Assembly (NCBI RefSeq): GCF_003576595.1 | Contig: NZ_NQOU01000001.1 | Location: 808,337-872,336 of the forward strand | Source of the DNA: Neopusillimonas maritima | GTDB lineage: Bacteria > Pseudomonadota > Gammaproteobacteria > Burkholderiales > Burkholderiaceae_B | Length of the DNA stretch: 64,000 nucleotides | Direction: 5' to 3' | In this document: one piece after another, positions 35,056 through 43,985 of the stretch | Layout: every line of letters starts with the position of its first letter | How positions within the stretch are numbered: the first letter of the stretch is position 1 | The notes under the pieces: generated by a model | What the model was told of the DNA's origin: nothing | Database searches by the model: none | Seen by the model: the letters and a program-made list of their open reading frames with translations, nothing else | Made by a program: the position numbers and the translations under genes

Positions 35056-35084
35056 AAAAAAGCCAGGCTCGAGACCTGGCTTTT
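35056..35084 (-). terminator. Rho-independent terminator for the 52-residue small gene
   Basis: A perfect AGCCAGG (35061-35067) and CCTGGCT (35075-35081) stem extended by AAA/TTT, with a seven-base loop and a T tract on the minus strand after the stem. It follows the end of the small ORF at 35106 by about 25 bases on the same strand. Confidence 0.8.
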
Positions 35085-35105
35085 CGATATTGGAAACGCT
35101 GTGAA

Positions 35106-35264
35106 TCAGCTGTCGCGTTTTCTCCCGTAACGATCGTTGCCAATGCTGCCAATACTGATAATGCGTTTGGCGGATGCCTGTTTGGCGCGCTCGTGATTGA
35201 CCATTAGCTGCGAGCTGGCCTTGAAAGGACGGAATGGAGCGGGAGTACGCGGTTTCACCAACAT
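35106..35264 (-). CDS. Small basic hypothetical protein (52 residues)
   Basis: I do not recognise a named family. The frame begins at ATG 35264, preceded by AAGAGGTTATACAAG, and ends just before a strong terminator, so it looks like a self-contained gene. The 52-residue product starts MLVKPRTPAPFRPFK and is very basic (many K and R), with no membrane helix or cysteine. This profile suits a nucleic-acid- or ribosome-binding small protein, but that is only an inference. A longer frame (from 35342) and an overlapping 111-residue frame in another phase exist, but neither begins behind a ribosome site. It could also be a small RNA with a fortuitous frame. Confidence 0.55.
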   Translation of the reverse strand: MLVKPRTPAPFRPFKASSQLMVNHERAKQASAKRIISIGSIGNDRYGRKRDS

Positions 35265-35431
35265 CTTGTATAACCTCTTGAAAGTTACGGTTAGCACAAA
35301 AGTTCTGTACTGCACCAAGAGCGTACCCCAAAAACAAGTCAAAGAGATGACACTTCGCTGAATTTAGGGGTTATTCCCGATAATTTATGAGCATGTTGGC
35401 AAAAAATATGCGAAATTCGCTTAATTTCGCC

Positions 35432-36631
35432 CTATTTCAGCACTGCAGCAAAAGCATGCGCCACACGATCTACATTGGCGTCATTCAAACCCGCCACACA
35501 AATGCGGCCCGACTCAATGATATAAACCGCATGTTCATTTCTTAAACGCATCATGTGTTGCGCCAAAACCGGTGCATAACCGAACATGCCTTTCTGGGCC
35601 ATTAGAAACGCCCAGTCAACGTCCGGTTGTTGCACACACAAGCCCTCGTAGAGTCGTGACCGCATCGTTTGGATGCGCGTGCGCATTTCAGCCAATTCGC
35701 TGCGCCACAGCGCCGCCAGTTCAGCATCGTTCAAAACGGTTTCCACCAGGCTTGCCCCAAACGCCGGTGGGCTGGAGTAATTACGACGTACCGCCTGTTG
35801 CATTTGGCCAAGCGCACGGCCCGCTTCATCGGCATTTGCGCACACCATGCTTAACGACCCACAACGTTCGCCGTAAAGTGAGAACGTTTTGGAATACGAA
35901 TTCGCCACCAGGAACGATGCATTCGCACGAACCAGCGCGCGAACCAGATAAGCATCGTCATCAAGGCCATCGCCGAAGCCCTGGTATGCCATATCCAAAA
36001 AAGCAATTAAGCGGCGGCTCACCACAATATCTACGACCTGATCCCACTGCGCCTGACTTAAATCCGCACCAGTCGGGTTATGGCAACTGGGGTGAAACAA
36101 TACAACCGTTTCTTGCTGCAACGCTTTCAAATCCGCCACCATGCGATCAAAATCCAGGCGTTGCGTGTCACGATTGAAATAGGGATAGGTTTCAACCACA
36201 AACCCCGCCCCTTCCAGAATGGCACGGTGATTATCCCAACTGGGGTCGCTGATACGTGCCTGGGATCCCGGGAAAAATTTACGAAGAACGTCGGCTCCTA
36301 CTTTCAACGCACCCGAACCGCCGACGGTTTGAATGGTAGCGATACGACCTTCATGCAATGCGGGGGCGTCGGCCCCGAATACCAGGACCTGACTCGCCTT
36401 GCAGTAGGCGGGGTTTCCGCTCATGGGCAAATACATACTGGGATCTGTAGAACGCAACACCCGTTCCCGTGCCTGCTGCACCGAGTTTAGGCGAGGGATA
36501 CGCCCTTGATCGTCGTAATACAAACCGATACTTAAATTGGTTTTCTCGGGGCGGGCGTCATCGCGGTACGCCAGTTGCATGGACAAAATAGGGTCGCCGG
36601 CATAGGCGGACAGTACATTGAACAAGAGCAT
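35432..36631 (-). CDS. Aromatic/aspartate aminotransferase (fold type I)
   Basis: A 399-residue PLP enzyme of the AspC/TyrB subfamily Ia, which transfers amino groups between aromatic or acidic amino acids and 2-oxoglutarate. The PLP lysine is in SYSKTFSLYGERCGSLS; the partner motifs HPSCHNPTGADLS, DMAYQGFGDGLDDDAY and the substrate-binding arginine near ESGRICVAGLN are present. The start MLLFNVLSAYAGDPIL matches the family's beginning. Substrate preference (TyrB or AspC) cannot be fixed. It stands alone, with about 90 bases to the small gene downstream. Confidence 0.92.
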   Translation of the reverse strand: MLLFNVLSAYAGDPILSMQLAYRDDARPEKTNLSIGLYYDDQGRIPRLNSVQQARERVLRSTDPSMYLPMSGNPAYCKASQVLVFGADAPALHEGRIATIQTVGGSGALKVGADVLRKFFPGSQARISDPSWDNHRAILEGAGFVVETYPYFNRDTQRLDFDRMVADLKALQQETVVLFHPSCHNPTGADLSQAQWDQVVDIVVSRRLIAFLDMAYQGFGDGLDDDAYLVRALVRANASFLVANSYSKTFSLYGERCGSLSMVCANADEAGRALGQMQQAVRRNYSSPPAFGASLVETVLNDAELAALWRSELAEMRTRIQTMRSRLYEGLCVQQPDVDWAFLMAQKGMFGYAPVLAQHMMRLRNEHAVYIIESGRICVAGLNDANVDRVAHAFAAVLK

Positions 36632-36785
36632 TCCTTTAGCGCCCCCGACGCATGCACGGGCGGCAAGAAGTTGAATGAAAAGTGCATTTTAACGCGCCCG
36701 GCGACCCGGAAAAACGCAGCCCCACGCACCGCAAATGCAAGACGCCTGTGGTAGTATCAGGCGACTTCAAAACGCGACACTCCCC

Positions 36786-37829
36786 ATGGACTCAGTTACG
36801 CAAGCGGTACTAGGCGCAAGTGTTACCGGTGTGATGCTGGGGCGCTTTCACGGTCGCAAAGCCTATGTGGCCGGCGCCGTTCTGGCCACCCTGCCCGATC
36901 TAGACGTTATTATTGATTACGGCAATCCCATTGCCAACATGATCTATCACCGTGGGTTTTCCCATTCGGTGTTCGTCCTTACCCTGTTTTCCTTATTGCT
37001 GACCTGGCTGTTCCGGCTTTGGCCGCCGACGCATCAATACAGCAAAGGACGCCTGTTTTTAACCCTCTGGTTAATCTTCATGACGCACGTCCTTCTGGAT
37101 GCGCTCACCAGCTACGGCACCCAACTGTTCTGGCCCTGGCACCCCACCCCCACCAGTGTGTCCAGCATATTTATTATCGACCCTTTCTTTACGCTTCCCC
37201 TGCTGATTGCCGCTATTGCGGGCATTGCGGCGGGTGCACGCCCCGGCGTGCAGCGTTTCAATGGCTGGGTTCTGGGTTATTGCGCGCTTTATTTAGCAGC
37301 GTCGGTGATCGCCAAAAACGTCACTGAAGCCCGCGTGCGCGCCGAATTCGCAGAATCGAATATTGAAATCACCGACATGTTCTCAACACCCGCGCCCTTC
37401 AATATTTTGCTTTGGCGCGTGATGGCAAAAACCCCTGATGATCATTACTATGAAATGATCACGGGCTTTCTAGACGACAAGCCCGGGGAACGAATTCGTT
37501 TACCGCTGAATAGCAAGCCCGCTCACAAGTTAACGGACAATCCAATGCTTGATGGTTTACGCTGGTTCAGCGGCGATTGGTTGCGTTACGATGAAATCGA
37601 CAACCAACTTGTTGCCACTGATTTACGCATGGGCCTGGGCACCGGCTATTACTCCTTCCGGTTCAAAGTCGCGCAGCGCGACCCGGTTACCGGGCAATGG
37701 CGCTCCACCCCGCCGGAAAGGTGGCGTTCAGAGCGCGGCGTTGATGCACTGGGTAACGTGCTTACCCGCATCATTCATCAGAACCCTCCCTTGCCCCTTG
37801 CCATTTGGGAAACGCGCATGACGCGCTGA
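36786..37829 (+). CDS. YdjM-like membrane-bound metal-dependent hydrolase
   Basis: A 347-residue protein of the DUF457/YdjM family, with an N-terminal membrane domain and a hydrophilic C-terminal half. The conserved N-terminal core starts MDSVTQAVLGASVTGVMLG and contains LATLPDLDVIIDYG, YHRGFSHSVFV and MTHVLLDALTSYGTQLFWP, whose Asp and His residues are the putative metal ligands. E. coli YdjM is LexA-controlled, but no SOS box was seen here. The start at 36786 is chosen over an upstream ATG because family members begin at this residue. The last 52 bases overlap the convergent LysR gene. Confidence 0.88.
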   Translation: MDSVTQAVLGASVTGVMLGRFHGRKAYVAGAVLATLPDLDVIIDYGNPIANMIYHRGFSHSVFVLTLFSLLLTWLFRLWPPTHQYSKGRLFLTLWLIFMTHVLLDALTSYGTQLFWPWHPTPTSVSSIFIIDPFFTLPLLIAAIAGIAAGARPGVQRFNGWVLGYCALYLAASVIAKNVTEARVRAEFAESNIEITDMFSTPAPFNILLWRVMAKTPDDHYYEMITGFLDDKPGERIRLPLNSKPAHKLTDNPMLDGLRWFSGDWLRYDEIDNQLVATDLRMGLGTGYYSFRFKVAQRDPVTGQWRSTPPERWRSERGVDALGNVLTRIIHQNPPLPLAIWETRMTR

Positions 37830-38677
37830 AGCAAAGGATGTGCATCACTGCGACGGTGGCGAACGGCATAAATATCCTCATGCACGCCTATGCATTGCCC
37901 CAAACGGCGTAGCCGGGGTAATAGATCCCAATCCGACGCCCCCAACCTGCTTGTTGGAAAGACGCCCATTCCTTTCGCTCCGAACACCGCCATTAATGCA
38001 CTGTCTTCGAACTCGCCCACAACGTTGGGTTTAATGCCGCACGTTTCAAACCAACGATCCAGCGACAAACGCAACATAGAGTGCCGAGTGGGCAACAAGA
38101 CGGGAAGCGTGGCCAGAATCTCGGGGAATGCCTGTTGCGCCTCTTTACTAACCCATTTCCTGGGACCAAACCAATCAATCTCACTGGAAGCAATCCGGTC
38201 GGACAACAGGCGCAGATTAGGGTTCGGTGGCGCGGGCTGACTGGCCAACACAACATCAAGCCGATATTGCGCCAGCTCCGACAGCAACGCCTCCAACTCT
38301 CCCTCATGGCATAAAAGCTGCAGGCCACTTTCTTCCAAAACGGGTTGCAACAAGGTATGGGCAGCCAACTTCGACAACCCGTCAGAAAGGCCAACGGAAA
38401 ATCGCATCAACGGACGCGAAGCTATCTGTGCAACCTCATCTTGCAATACTTTACCCAACTGAAAGATTTCATCGGCACGAACCAGCGCACGCCGGCCGGC
38501 ATCGGTTAGAACCACACCGCGGCCATCCGGCTTGAGCAACTCATGCCCCAAATCCTTTTCCAGCGCCCGCACTTGCGCAGATACGGTCTGCACCGCTACT
38601 CCCAGGCGACTCGCCGCACGTGCAAAGCCCCCTTCCTTACCCACAATCCAAAAATAATAAAGATGGCGATAATTCAT
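37778..38677 (-). CDS. LysR-family regulator (NhaR-like)
   Basis: A 299-residue LysR regulator. The N-terminal winged helix starts MNYRHLYYFWIVGKEGGFARAASRLGVAVQTVSAQVR, strongly like NhaR, the sodium-responsive activator; the C-terminal part is a substrate-binding-like sensor domain (SVGLSDGLSKLAAHTLLQPVL, RLDVVLASQPAP). In NhaR the target is the antiporter gene nhaA. Here the divergent gene is a TerC-type membrane protein, which may be its target, or NhaR-like control could act elsewhere. Its end overlaps the hydrolase gene by 52 bases. Confidence 0.88.
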   Translation of the reverse strand: MNYRHLYYFWIVGKEGGFARAASRLGVAVQTVSAQVRALEKDLGHELLKPDGRGVVLTDAGRRALVRADEIFQLGKVLQDEVAQIASRPLMRFSVGLSDGLSKLAAHTLLQPVLEESGLQLLCHEGELEALLSELAQYRLDVVLASQPAPPNPNLRLLSDRIASSEIDWFGPRKWVSKEAQQAFPEILATLPVLLPTRHSMLRLSLDRWFETCGIKPNVVGEFEDSALMAVFGAKGMGVFPTSRLGASDWDLLPRLRRLGQCIGVHEDIYAVRHRRSDAHPLLQRVMRVSQMARGKGGF

Positions 38678-38705
38678 TTGAACGCCCTGTGCCGTCTAAG
38701 CCAAA

Positions 38706-38724
38706 ACTTCGTTTTTTTCGAAGT
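38706..38724. promoter_or_regulatory. Candidate LysR-type operator between lysR and terC
   Basis: ACTTCG (38706-38711) and CGAAGT (38719-38724) flank a run of seven T, forming a perfect 6-bp inverted repeat 29 bases upstream of the LysR start. The arrangement suits a LysR-type binding site for autoregulation and for the divergent terC. Confidence 0.45.
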
Positions 38725-38816
38725 ATTAGTCAGTTTATTCAGTATTTATACATATTGAAAGAAAAGGCATGATAGCGTCGTTTCAACATTCACCCTTTTT
38801 ACGGAATCGCATTGCC

Positions 38817-39797
38817 ATGAATGGATTTGATTTTCTGTTTCAAACCGTCGCGGGCGTGCCGGCGTGGACCTGGGTCGTTTTTTTTGTTGTTGTGATCTCG
38901 TTACTGGCATTCGACCTGGGCGTACTTCATAAAGAAGAACGCGAAATCGGCATCCGTGAGAGCCTTTTTCTTTCCGCCGGCTACATTCTGGCTGCCGTCA
39001 TTTTTGGCGGCTGGGTCTGGTGGTTCTTCGGACCTGAAGACGGCATGCATTACTACACCGGGTTTCTTATTGAAAAATCCCTGTCGATGGACAATATTTT
39101 TGTCATTGCGCTGATCTTTACGTTTTTCGCCATTCCACGCAAATATCAACACCGGGTTCTGTTCTGGGGCATCATGGGCGTGATCGTGCTGCGTGCCATC
39201 ATGATTGGTGTGGGCGCAGGCCTGATTCACGAATTCGAATGGATACTCTACATATTCGGCGCTTTCCTGGTGTTTACCGGCGTCAAAATGTGGTTTATGG
39301 TCGACCACACCCCCGACATTTCCAAAAACCTGTTGCTGAAAATTCTAAAGCGCTACATCCCGTTCACTGACGGTTTGCGCGGCAATGCTTTCTGGGTGAA
39401 AGAGTCCGACCCACAATCGGGGCGCGTAATGCGAAAAGCCACCCCCCTGTTTTTGGCGCTCATTCTGGTGGAATTCACCGACGTGGTATTTGCAGTTGAC
39501 TCCATTCCAGCCATTTTCGCCATCACGACCGATCCATTTATTGTTTACACCAGCAATATTTTCGCTATTCTGGGGCTGCGCGCACTGTATTTCGCCCTGG
39601 CCGCAATCATTCACCGTTTCCATTATCTGAAATACGCACTGGCCTTGATCCTTGTGTTCATTGGCGGCAAGGTGTTCCTGGTCAATATAATCGGCAAGGT
39701 TCCTCCCTCCATCTCGTTGGGCGTCACGATCACGCTTCTTGCCGGCGGGGTTATCTTGTCGTTGTATAAAACGGCGGGGACTAAAACCCAGGCATAA
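38817..39797 (+). CDS. TerC-family membrane protein
   Basis: A 326-residue integral membrane protein with about nine hydrophobic segments. TerC/Alx proteins are linked to manganese export, pH response and, in some bacteria, metalation of secreted proteins. Family motifs are AFDLGVLHKEEREIGIRESL, FFGPEDGMHYYTGFLIEKSLSMDNIFVIALIF and ILVEFTDVVFAVDSIPAIFAITTDPFIVYTSNIFAILGLRALYF, containing the conserved acidic residues. I chose the ATG at 38817, the usual family start; an upstream ATG at 38769 adds 16 residues. No yybP-ykoY manganese riboswitch was recognised in the 139-base leader. Confidence 0.92.
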   Translation: MNGFDFLFQTVAGVPAWTWVVFFVVVISLLAFDLGVLHKEEREIGIRESLFLSAGYILAAVIFGGWVWWFFGPEDGMHYYTGFLIEKSLSMDNIFVIALIFTFFAIPRKYQHRVLFWGIMGVIVLRAIMIGVGAGLIHEFEWILYIFGAFLVFTGVKMWFMVDHTPDISKNLLLKILKRYIPFTDGLRGNAFWVKESDPQSGRVMRKATPLFLALILVEFTDVVFAVDSIPAIFAITTDPFIVYTSNIFAILGLRALYFALAAIIHRFHYLKYALALILVFIGGKVFLVNIIGKVPPSISLGVTITLLAGGVILSLYKTAGTKTQA

Positions 39798-39803
39798 GAA
39801 TGC

Positions 39804-39840
39804 GGTACGATCTCGCTGATCATCATCACGAGAACGTACC
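39804..39840 (+). promoter_or_regulatory. Imperfect inverted repeat abutting the RND adaptor start codon
   Basis: GGTACGATCTCG (39804-39815) and CGAGAACGTACC (39829-39840) pair at 10 of 12 positions across a 13-base gap. It fills nearly all of the space between the terC stop and the adaptor ATG, so it covers the ribosome-binding region. It may be a repressor operator or an RNA hairpin that limits translation. Confidence 0.55.
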
Positions 39841-40899
39841 ATGCGCGCATTTGTTGCTTGCTTTGCCACGGCTACAGCGTTGTTGCTTACCGGATGCAAC
39901 AACGCCGCCACTTCCACGTCTCAATCGCAAGCGCCCATCGTCAAGCCATGGGTATTGGAAACAGACAACCAGTCTTCAATAAGCTTGTCCGGCATCGTAC
40001 GTGCGCGTACCGAGTCTCCCCTGGCTTTTCAAATAGCCGGCCGGATTGCCAAGCGTTTCGTTGATGCAGGGCAAACCGTTACCCAGGGACAACCCTTGCT
40101 CGAGCTGGACCCTCGTGACTTTCAGGAACGCGTTCAAGGTGCCCAGGCCGATTTAGCCGCCGCAAACGCCGCCTTGCGCATTGCGCAGGCAGATCTGACT
40201 CGACACCAGGAATTATTGCGGCACAACGCAGTGAGCAAACAAGCGGCGGAACAGGCCGAATTAATGTTGCGCGAAGCACGTGCACGACGCGAAGTGGCGC
40301 AAACACAACTGAGCCAGGCAAAGAATGCGCTGGATTACGCGCAACTTAATGCCCCTGCCAACGGCGTATTAATTGAGGTTAGCGCTGACGAAGGGCAAGT
40401 CGTGGCGTCGGGCTATACCGTGGCCCGCTTGGCCCACGCCGGCAAACGAGAAGTCGAAGTATATTTCCCCGAAAGCACGACACCGCCTGAAAAGGGCGCG
40501 CTGCTGCTTAACGAACAATCGCTTGCGTTAACGCTGCGGGAAACCGCCGGCGCGGTCGACCCGCAAAGCCGCACACTGCGTGCGCGCTACGCCCTCGTTG
40601 AACAAGATGGCAATAATTCTGACCTGCAGTTAGGCAGTGTGGTGCGTACCCGGTTTAACGCCCCCCCATCAAATGAAACGTCTTTTGTCGTGCCGCTGGG
40701 CGCAATCAACGAGCGGGGTAACGGCCCCCAGGTGTGGCGGATTCAAGAGGGAAAAGTCAACCCTGTACCCGTCTCCATTATCAGCATTGAAACGGAAACC
40801 GCTCATGTGAACGGACCGCTTGAAAGCGGCGAACAGATTGTTGCAGTCGGCACACACCTGTTGCAAAACGACATGTCCGTTCGGGTGCAAGACGAATGA
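39841..40899 (+). CDS. RND efflux periplasmic adaptor lipoprotein
   Basis: A 352-residue membrane-fusion protein. The signal peptide ends in the lipobox LLLTGC, so it should be lipid-anchored to the inner membrane. It then shows VRARTESPLAFQIAGRIAKRFVDAGQTVTQGQPLLELDPRDF (lipoyl half), an alanine/glutamine-rich helical hairpin, LNAPANGVLIEVSADEGQVV (second half) and the barrel domain. The type resembles adaptors of pumps with 'AcrB-like, divergent' permeases of ~1030 residues, such as the next gene. It overlaps the permease by four bases (ATGA). Confidence 0.92.
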   Translation: MRAFVACFATATALLLTGCNNAATSTSQSQAPIVKPWVLETDNQSSISLSGIVRARTESPLAFQIAGRIAKRFVDAGQTVTQGQPLLELDPRDFQERVQGAQADLAAANAALRIAQADLTRHQELLRHNAVSKQAAEQAELMLREARARREVAQTQLSQAKNALDYAQLNAPANGVLIEVSADEGQVVASGYTVARLAHAGKREVEVYFPESTTPPEKGALLLNEQSLALTLRETAGAVDPQSRTLRARYALVEQDGNNSDLQLGSVVRTRFNAPPSNETSFVVPLGAINERGNGPQVWRIQEGKVNPVPVSIISIETETAHVNGPLESGEQIVAVGTHLLQNDMSVRVQDE

Positions 40900-43800
40900 G
40901 CTTTCCAAACCTGTCGGCGCTGGCGGTTAAGGAACGCGCCATTACCCTGTTTTTTCTTATTCTGGCGGTTATTGCGGGCATCTATGCTTTTTTGTCGTTA
41001 GGCCGCGCCGAAGACCCTCCCTTCACGGTCCGCGCGCTCGTGGTCTCGGCCAACTGGCCCGGAGCCACGCCGCAGGAAATGCAAGAACAGGTGGCGGACC
41101 GACTGGAAAAACGCATTCAGGAAGTGCCCCACCTGCACGAAATTGAAACCACCGTGCGTCCCGGGCAGGCCAACCTAATGGTGGAGTTTCAAGACAACAC
41201 ACCCAAAGAAATCGTACCGGACCTGTTTTACGAAGTGCGCAAACGCATGCAGGAAGAGGCCGGCAGCCTGCCTGAAGGGGTCATCGGCCCAATTGTGAAT
41301 GATGATTTTGCCGACGTTTACTTCAACCTGATTGCCCTGACCGCGCCCGGCCTGCCCATGCGCCTGATCACACGAGACGCGGAAAACATTCGCGACCGTA
41401 TCCACCAAGTGCCGGGCGTGCGTAAAGCTTTGATACTGGGCGAACGCAGCGAACGTGTGTTCATCGAGTTCGATCCGATACGCCTGAATAACCTGGGGCT
41501 CTCACCCACGGCAATTTTCGAAGCCATCGACGCGCATAACCGCCTGGTGCCGGCCGGGCGCATTGAAACCGAGGGGCCGCGTCTGTACTTGCGCCTGGAC
41601 AGCGACCTGTCTGAGCCGGAAGAACTCGCGAACGTTCCATTACGCATTGGCGATCGCCTGATTCGTCTGGCCGATATCGCTACGGTTCACCGGGGCTACG
41701 AAGACCCGCCCAGTTACCTGGTTCGCTCAAAAGGGGAAGACGCCGTTTTAATTGGCGTTGTCATGGAAAGCGGCGTGAACGGCCTGGAACTGGGTGAACG
41801 GCTGGAAAATTTTATTGAGGAAGAACGTACGCGTTTACCGCTTGGCATGTCGTTGAATGTGTTAACCAATCAAGCCGACGCGATTGCCGGCGCAGTGAAT
41901 CTGTTTCAAATCAAATTTTTTATCGCTGTGGCTGTCGTTGTTGCCGTCAGCATACTCGCCATCGGCTTACGTGCAGGCCTTATCGTAGGCATTGCCGTGC
42001 CCGTTACGCTGGGCATTACCTTTTTGATCATGCTTATGATGCGTATCAATCTGGATCGCGTGACCTTGGGCGCCCTGATTCTGGCTCTGGGTTTATTGGT
42101 GGACGACGCGATCATCTCGGTTGAGATGATGCTGGTAAAAATGGAGGAAGGATGGGACCGCGTTAAAGCTGCGGCGCATGCCTGGACAGTAACCGCTGCG
42201 CCTATGCTGTTCGGCACGCTAGTCACCGTTGCCGGCTTCATCCCCATTGGTTTTGCGCAGTCGGCCGTAGGCGAATACACGGGCAACATTTTCTGGGTGC
42301 TGGGCATTTCACTCATCGTATCGTGGCTGGTTGCCGTCATTTTCGTGCCGTACCTGGGCGTTAAGATGCTGCCGGCCCAACACAAGACCCATACGCAGGG
42401 CCAAGACCCGGCACAATCAAACCATCAGCCCTATCAGTCTTCACGATATCAACGCCTGCGTTCACTCATTTCCTGGTGTGTCGTCCACCGCAAAACCGTT
42501 GTGTTTATCACGATTGGGCTACTGCTTTTGGCTATTGCAGGCATGGCCACCGTAGTGCAGAAACAATTCTTTCCCACGTCCGACCGACCCGAGGTGCTGA
42601 TTAGCGTTTACATGCCGCAAGGTACCAGTATCGAAGCCACGGATCGCACCGTTCAAAAACTTGAGGAATTGTTAACGCCCATGGAGGAAATTGAATCGTT
42701 GTCGGCTTACATTGGTGCAGGCGCCCCGCGATTCTTCATTTCCGCCAGCCCCGAAATGCCCGACCCAGGGTTTGCTAAATTGATTGCTGTAGCAACGGAC
42801 GCACAAGCACGCGACCGAATCATCGAGCAGGTGAACCAGGCTATTGATCGTGGCCGCTTCCCCGAAGCTCGTGTACGGGCAACAGGCTTGTTGTATGGCC
42901 CACCTGTTACGTGGCCGGTTGCCTTTCGTATCTTGGGGCCTAATCCAGATACGCTGCGCAGCATTGCCTACGATATCCGCAACGTAATGGAACAAAACCC
43001 GCATGTTCGCGGCGCCCACCTCGACTGGAATGAACGTGCCCCCATTCTGCATCTGAACATGGATAAAGAGCGTCTGCGCCTACTGGGCATGACGCCGCTC
43101 GACGTTTCGCGCCAGCTTCAATTCCAACTGGAAGGCGTCACCGTCACCCAGCTTCGTCAGGACATTCGCAGTGTGAACGTCGTCGCGCGCATGGCGGGAT
43201 TGAACCACGACGCACGCAGCAATGCCGACATACTGAGTCGCATTGAAATTGTCACGCCAGAAGGGCGCAAACTCCCCTTTTCACAATTGGGGGAAATAGA
43301 AACCCGCTTTGAAGAGCCCGTTATTAAAAGACACAATCGCGAACGCGTGCTGATGGTGCAGGGCGATGTTGAAGGCGCGCAACCCAATGATGTTAGCCTG
43401 GCCTTGTGGGACAACCTTAAAACGTTACGCAGCAACCTGCCCCCGGGATATCATCTGGAGTTGGCCGGTTCGGTTGAGGAATCGACCAAAGGCGAGTCCT
43501 CCATTCAAAAAATGCAACCCATTATGTTTGCAGTGATGTTGATTTTCATCATGCTGCAAATGCGTTCTTTCTCCGGCACATTTATGGTCATCGCCACCGC
43601 CCCTCTTGGGCTTATTGGCGCGGTACTGGCTTTACTGATGTTCCAGCAGCCTTTTGGCTTTGTCGCCCTGCTTGGGCTCACCGGTCTGGCAGGCATTCTC
43701 ATGCGCAACACACTGATTCTTACGCAACAAGTGACCGACAACTTCAAAGCCGGCATGAGTCAATTTGAAGGCGTTGTAGAGGCGGCCGTGCAACGTGCAC

Positions 43801-43985
43801 GTCCGGTCATACTCACCGCGTTGGCCGCGGTATTTGCATTTGTGCCGTTAACCCTGGACACCTTCTGGGGGCCACTTGCCTTCGTACTCATCGGAGGGGT
43901 AGCCGTAGGCACCGCTATTACTCTATTATTTGTACCAGCCCTTTACGGGCTTTGGTTCCGAATCAAGCCACAGGAAAGCGAATGA
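40896..43985 (+). CDS. RND efflux permease
   Basis: A 1029-residue RND permease of the AcrB/MdtF superfamily, only distantly like the HAE1 pump at 24781. It starts MSFPNLSALAVKERAITLFFLIL and carries the proton-relay motif GLLVDDAIISVEMMLVKMEEGWDR in helix 4, ending in PALYGLWFRIK. The large periplasmic loops are of normal size. The gene begins within the adaptor stop (ATGA) and ends within the start of the dehydrogenase (ATGA), so three proteins are translationally linked. No outer-membrane factor is adjacent. Its substrate may be a sugar-acid or an aldehyde related to the next gene, but that is only inference. Confidence 0.93.
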   Translation: MSFPNLSALAVKERAITLFFLILAVIAGIYAFLSLGRAEDPPFTVRALVVSANWPGATPQEMQEQVADRLEKRIQEVPHLHEIETTVRPGQANLMVEFQDNTPKEIVPDLFYEVRKRMQEEAGSLPEGVIGPIVNDDFADVYFNLIALTAPGLPMRLITRDAENIRDRIHQVPGVRKALILGERSERVFIEFDPIRLNNLGLSPTAIFEAIDAHNRLVPAGRIETEGPRLYLRLDSDLSEPEELANVPLRIGDRLIRLADIATVHRGYEDPPSYLVRSKGEDAVLIGVVMESGVNGLELGERLENFIEEERTRLPLGMSLNVLTNQADAIAGAVNLFQIKFFIAVAVVVAVSILAIGLRAGLIVGIAVPVTLGITFLIMLMMRINLDRVTLGALILALGLLVDDAIISVEMMLVKMEEGWDRVKAAAHAWTVTAAPMLFGTLVTVAGFIPIGFAQSAVGEYTGNIFWVLGISLIVSWLVAVIFVPYLGVKMLPAQHKTHTQGQDPAQSNHQPYQSSRYQRLRSLISWCVVHRKTVVFITIGLLLLAIAGMATVVQKQFFPTSDRPEVLISVYMPQGTSIEATDRTVQKLEELLTPMEEIESLSAYIGAGAPRFFISASPEMPDPGFAKLIAVATDAQARDRIIEQVNQAIDRGRFPEARVRATGLLYGPPVTWPVAFRILGPNPDTLRSIAYDIRNVMEQNPHVRGAHLDWNERAPILHLNMDKERLRLLGMTPLDVSRQLQFQLEGVTVTQLRQDIRSVNVVARMAGLNHDARSNADILSRIEIVTPEGRKLPFSQLGEIETRFEEPVIKRHNRERVLMVQGDVEGAQPNDVSLALWDNLKTLRSNLPPGYHLELAGSVEESTKGESSIQKMQPIMFAVMLIFIMLQMRSFSGTFMVIATAPLGLIGAVLALLMFQQPFGFVALLGLTGLAGILMRNTLILTQQVTDNFKAGMSQFEGVVEAAVQRARPVILTALAAVFAFVPLTLDTFWGPLAFVLIGGVAVGTAITLLFVPALYGLWFRIKPQESE

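Noticed and set aside
35002-35337. A 111-residue frame on the minus strand
   Set aside because: It overlaps the better small gene in another phase, has no ribosome site, and runs through the terminator at 35056-35084.
38678-38816. Possible yybP-ykoY manganese riboswitch before terC
   Set aside because: The leader is short and AT-rich and I could not find the conserved purine-rich loops of that riboswitch.
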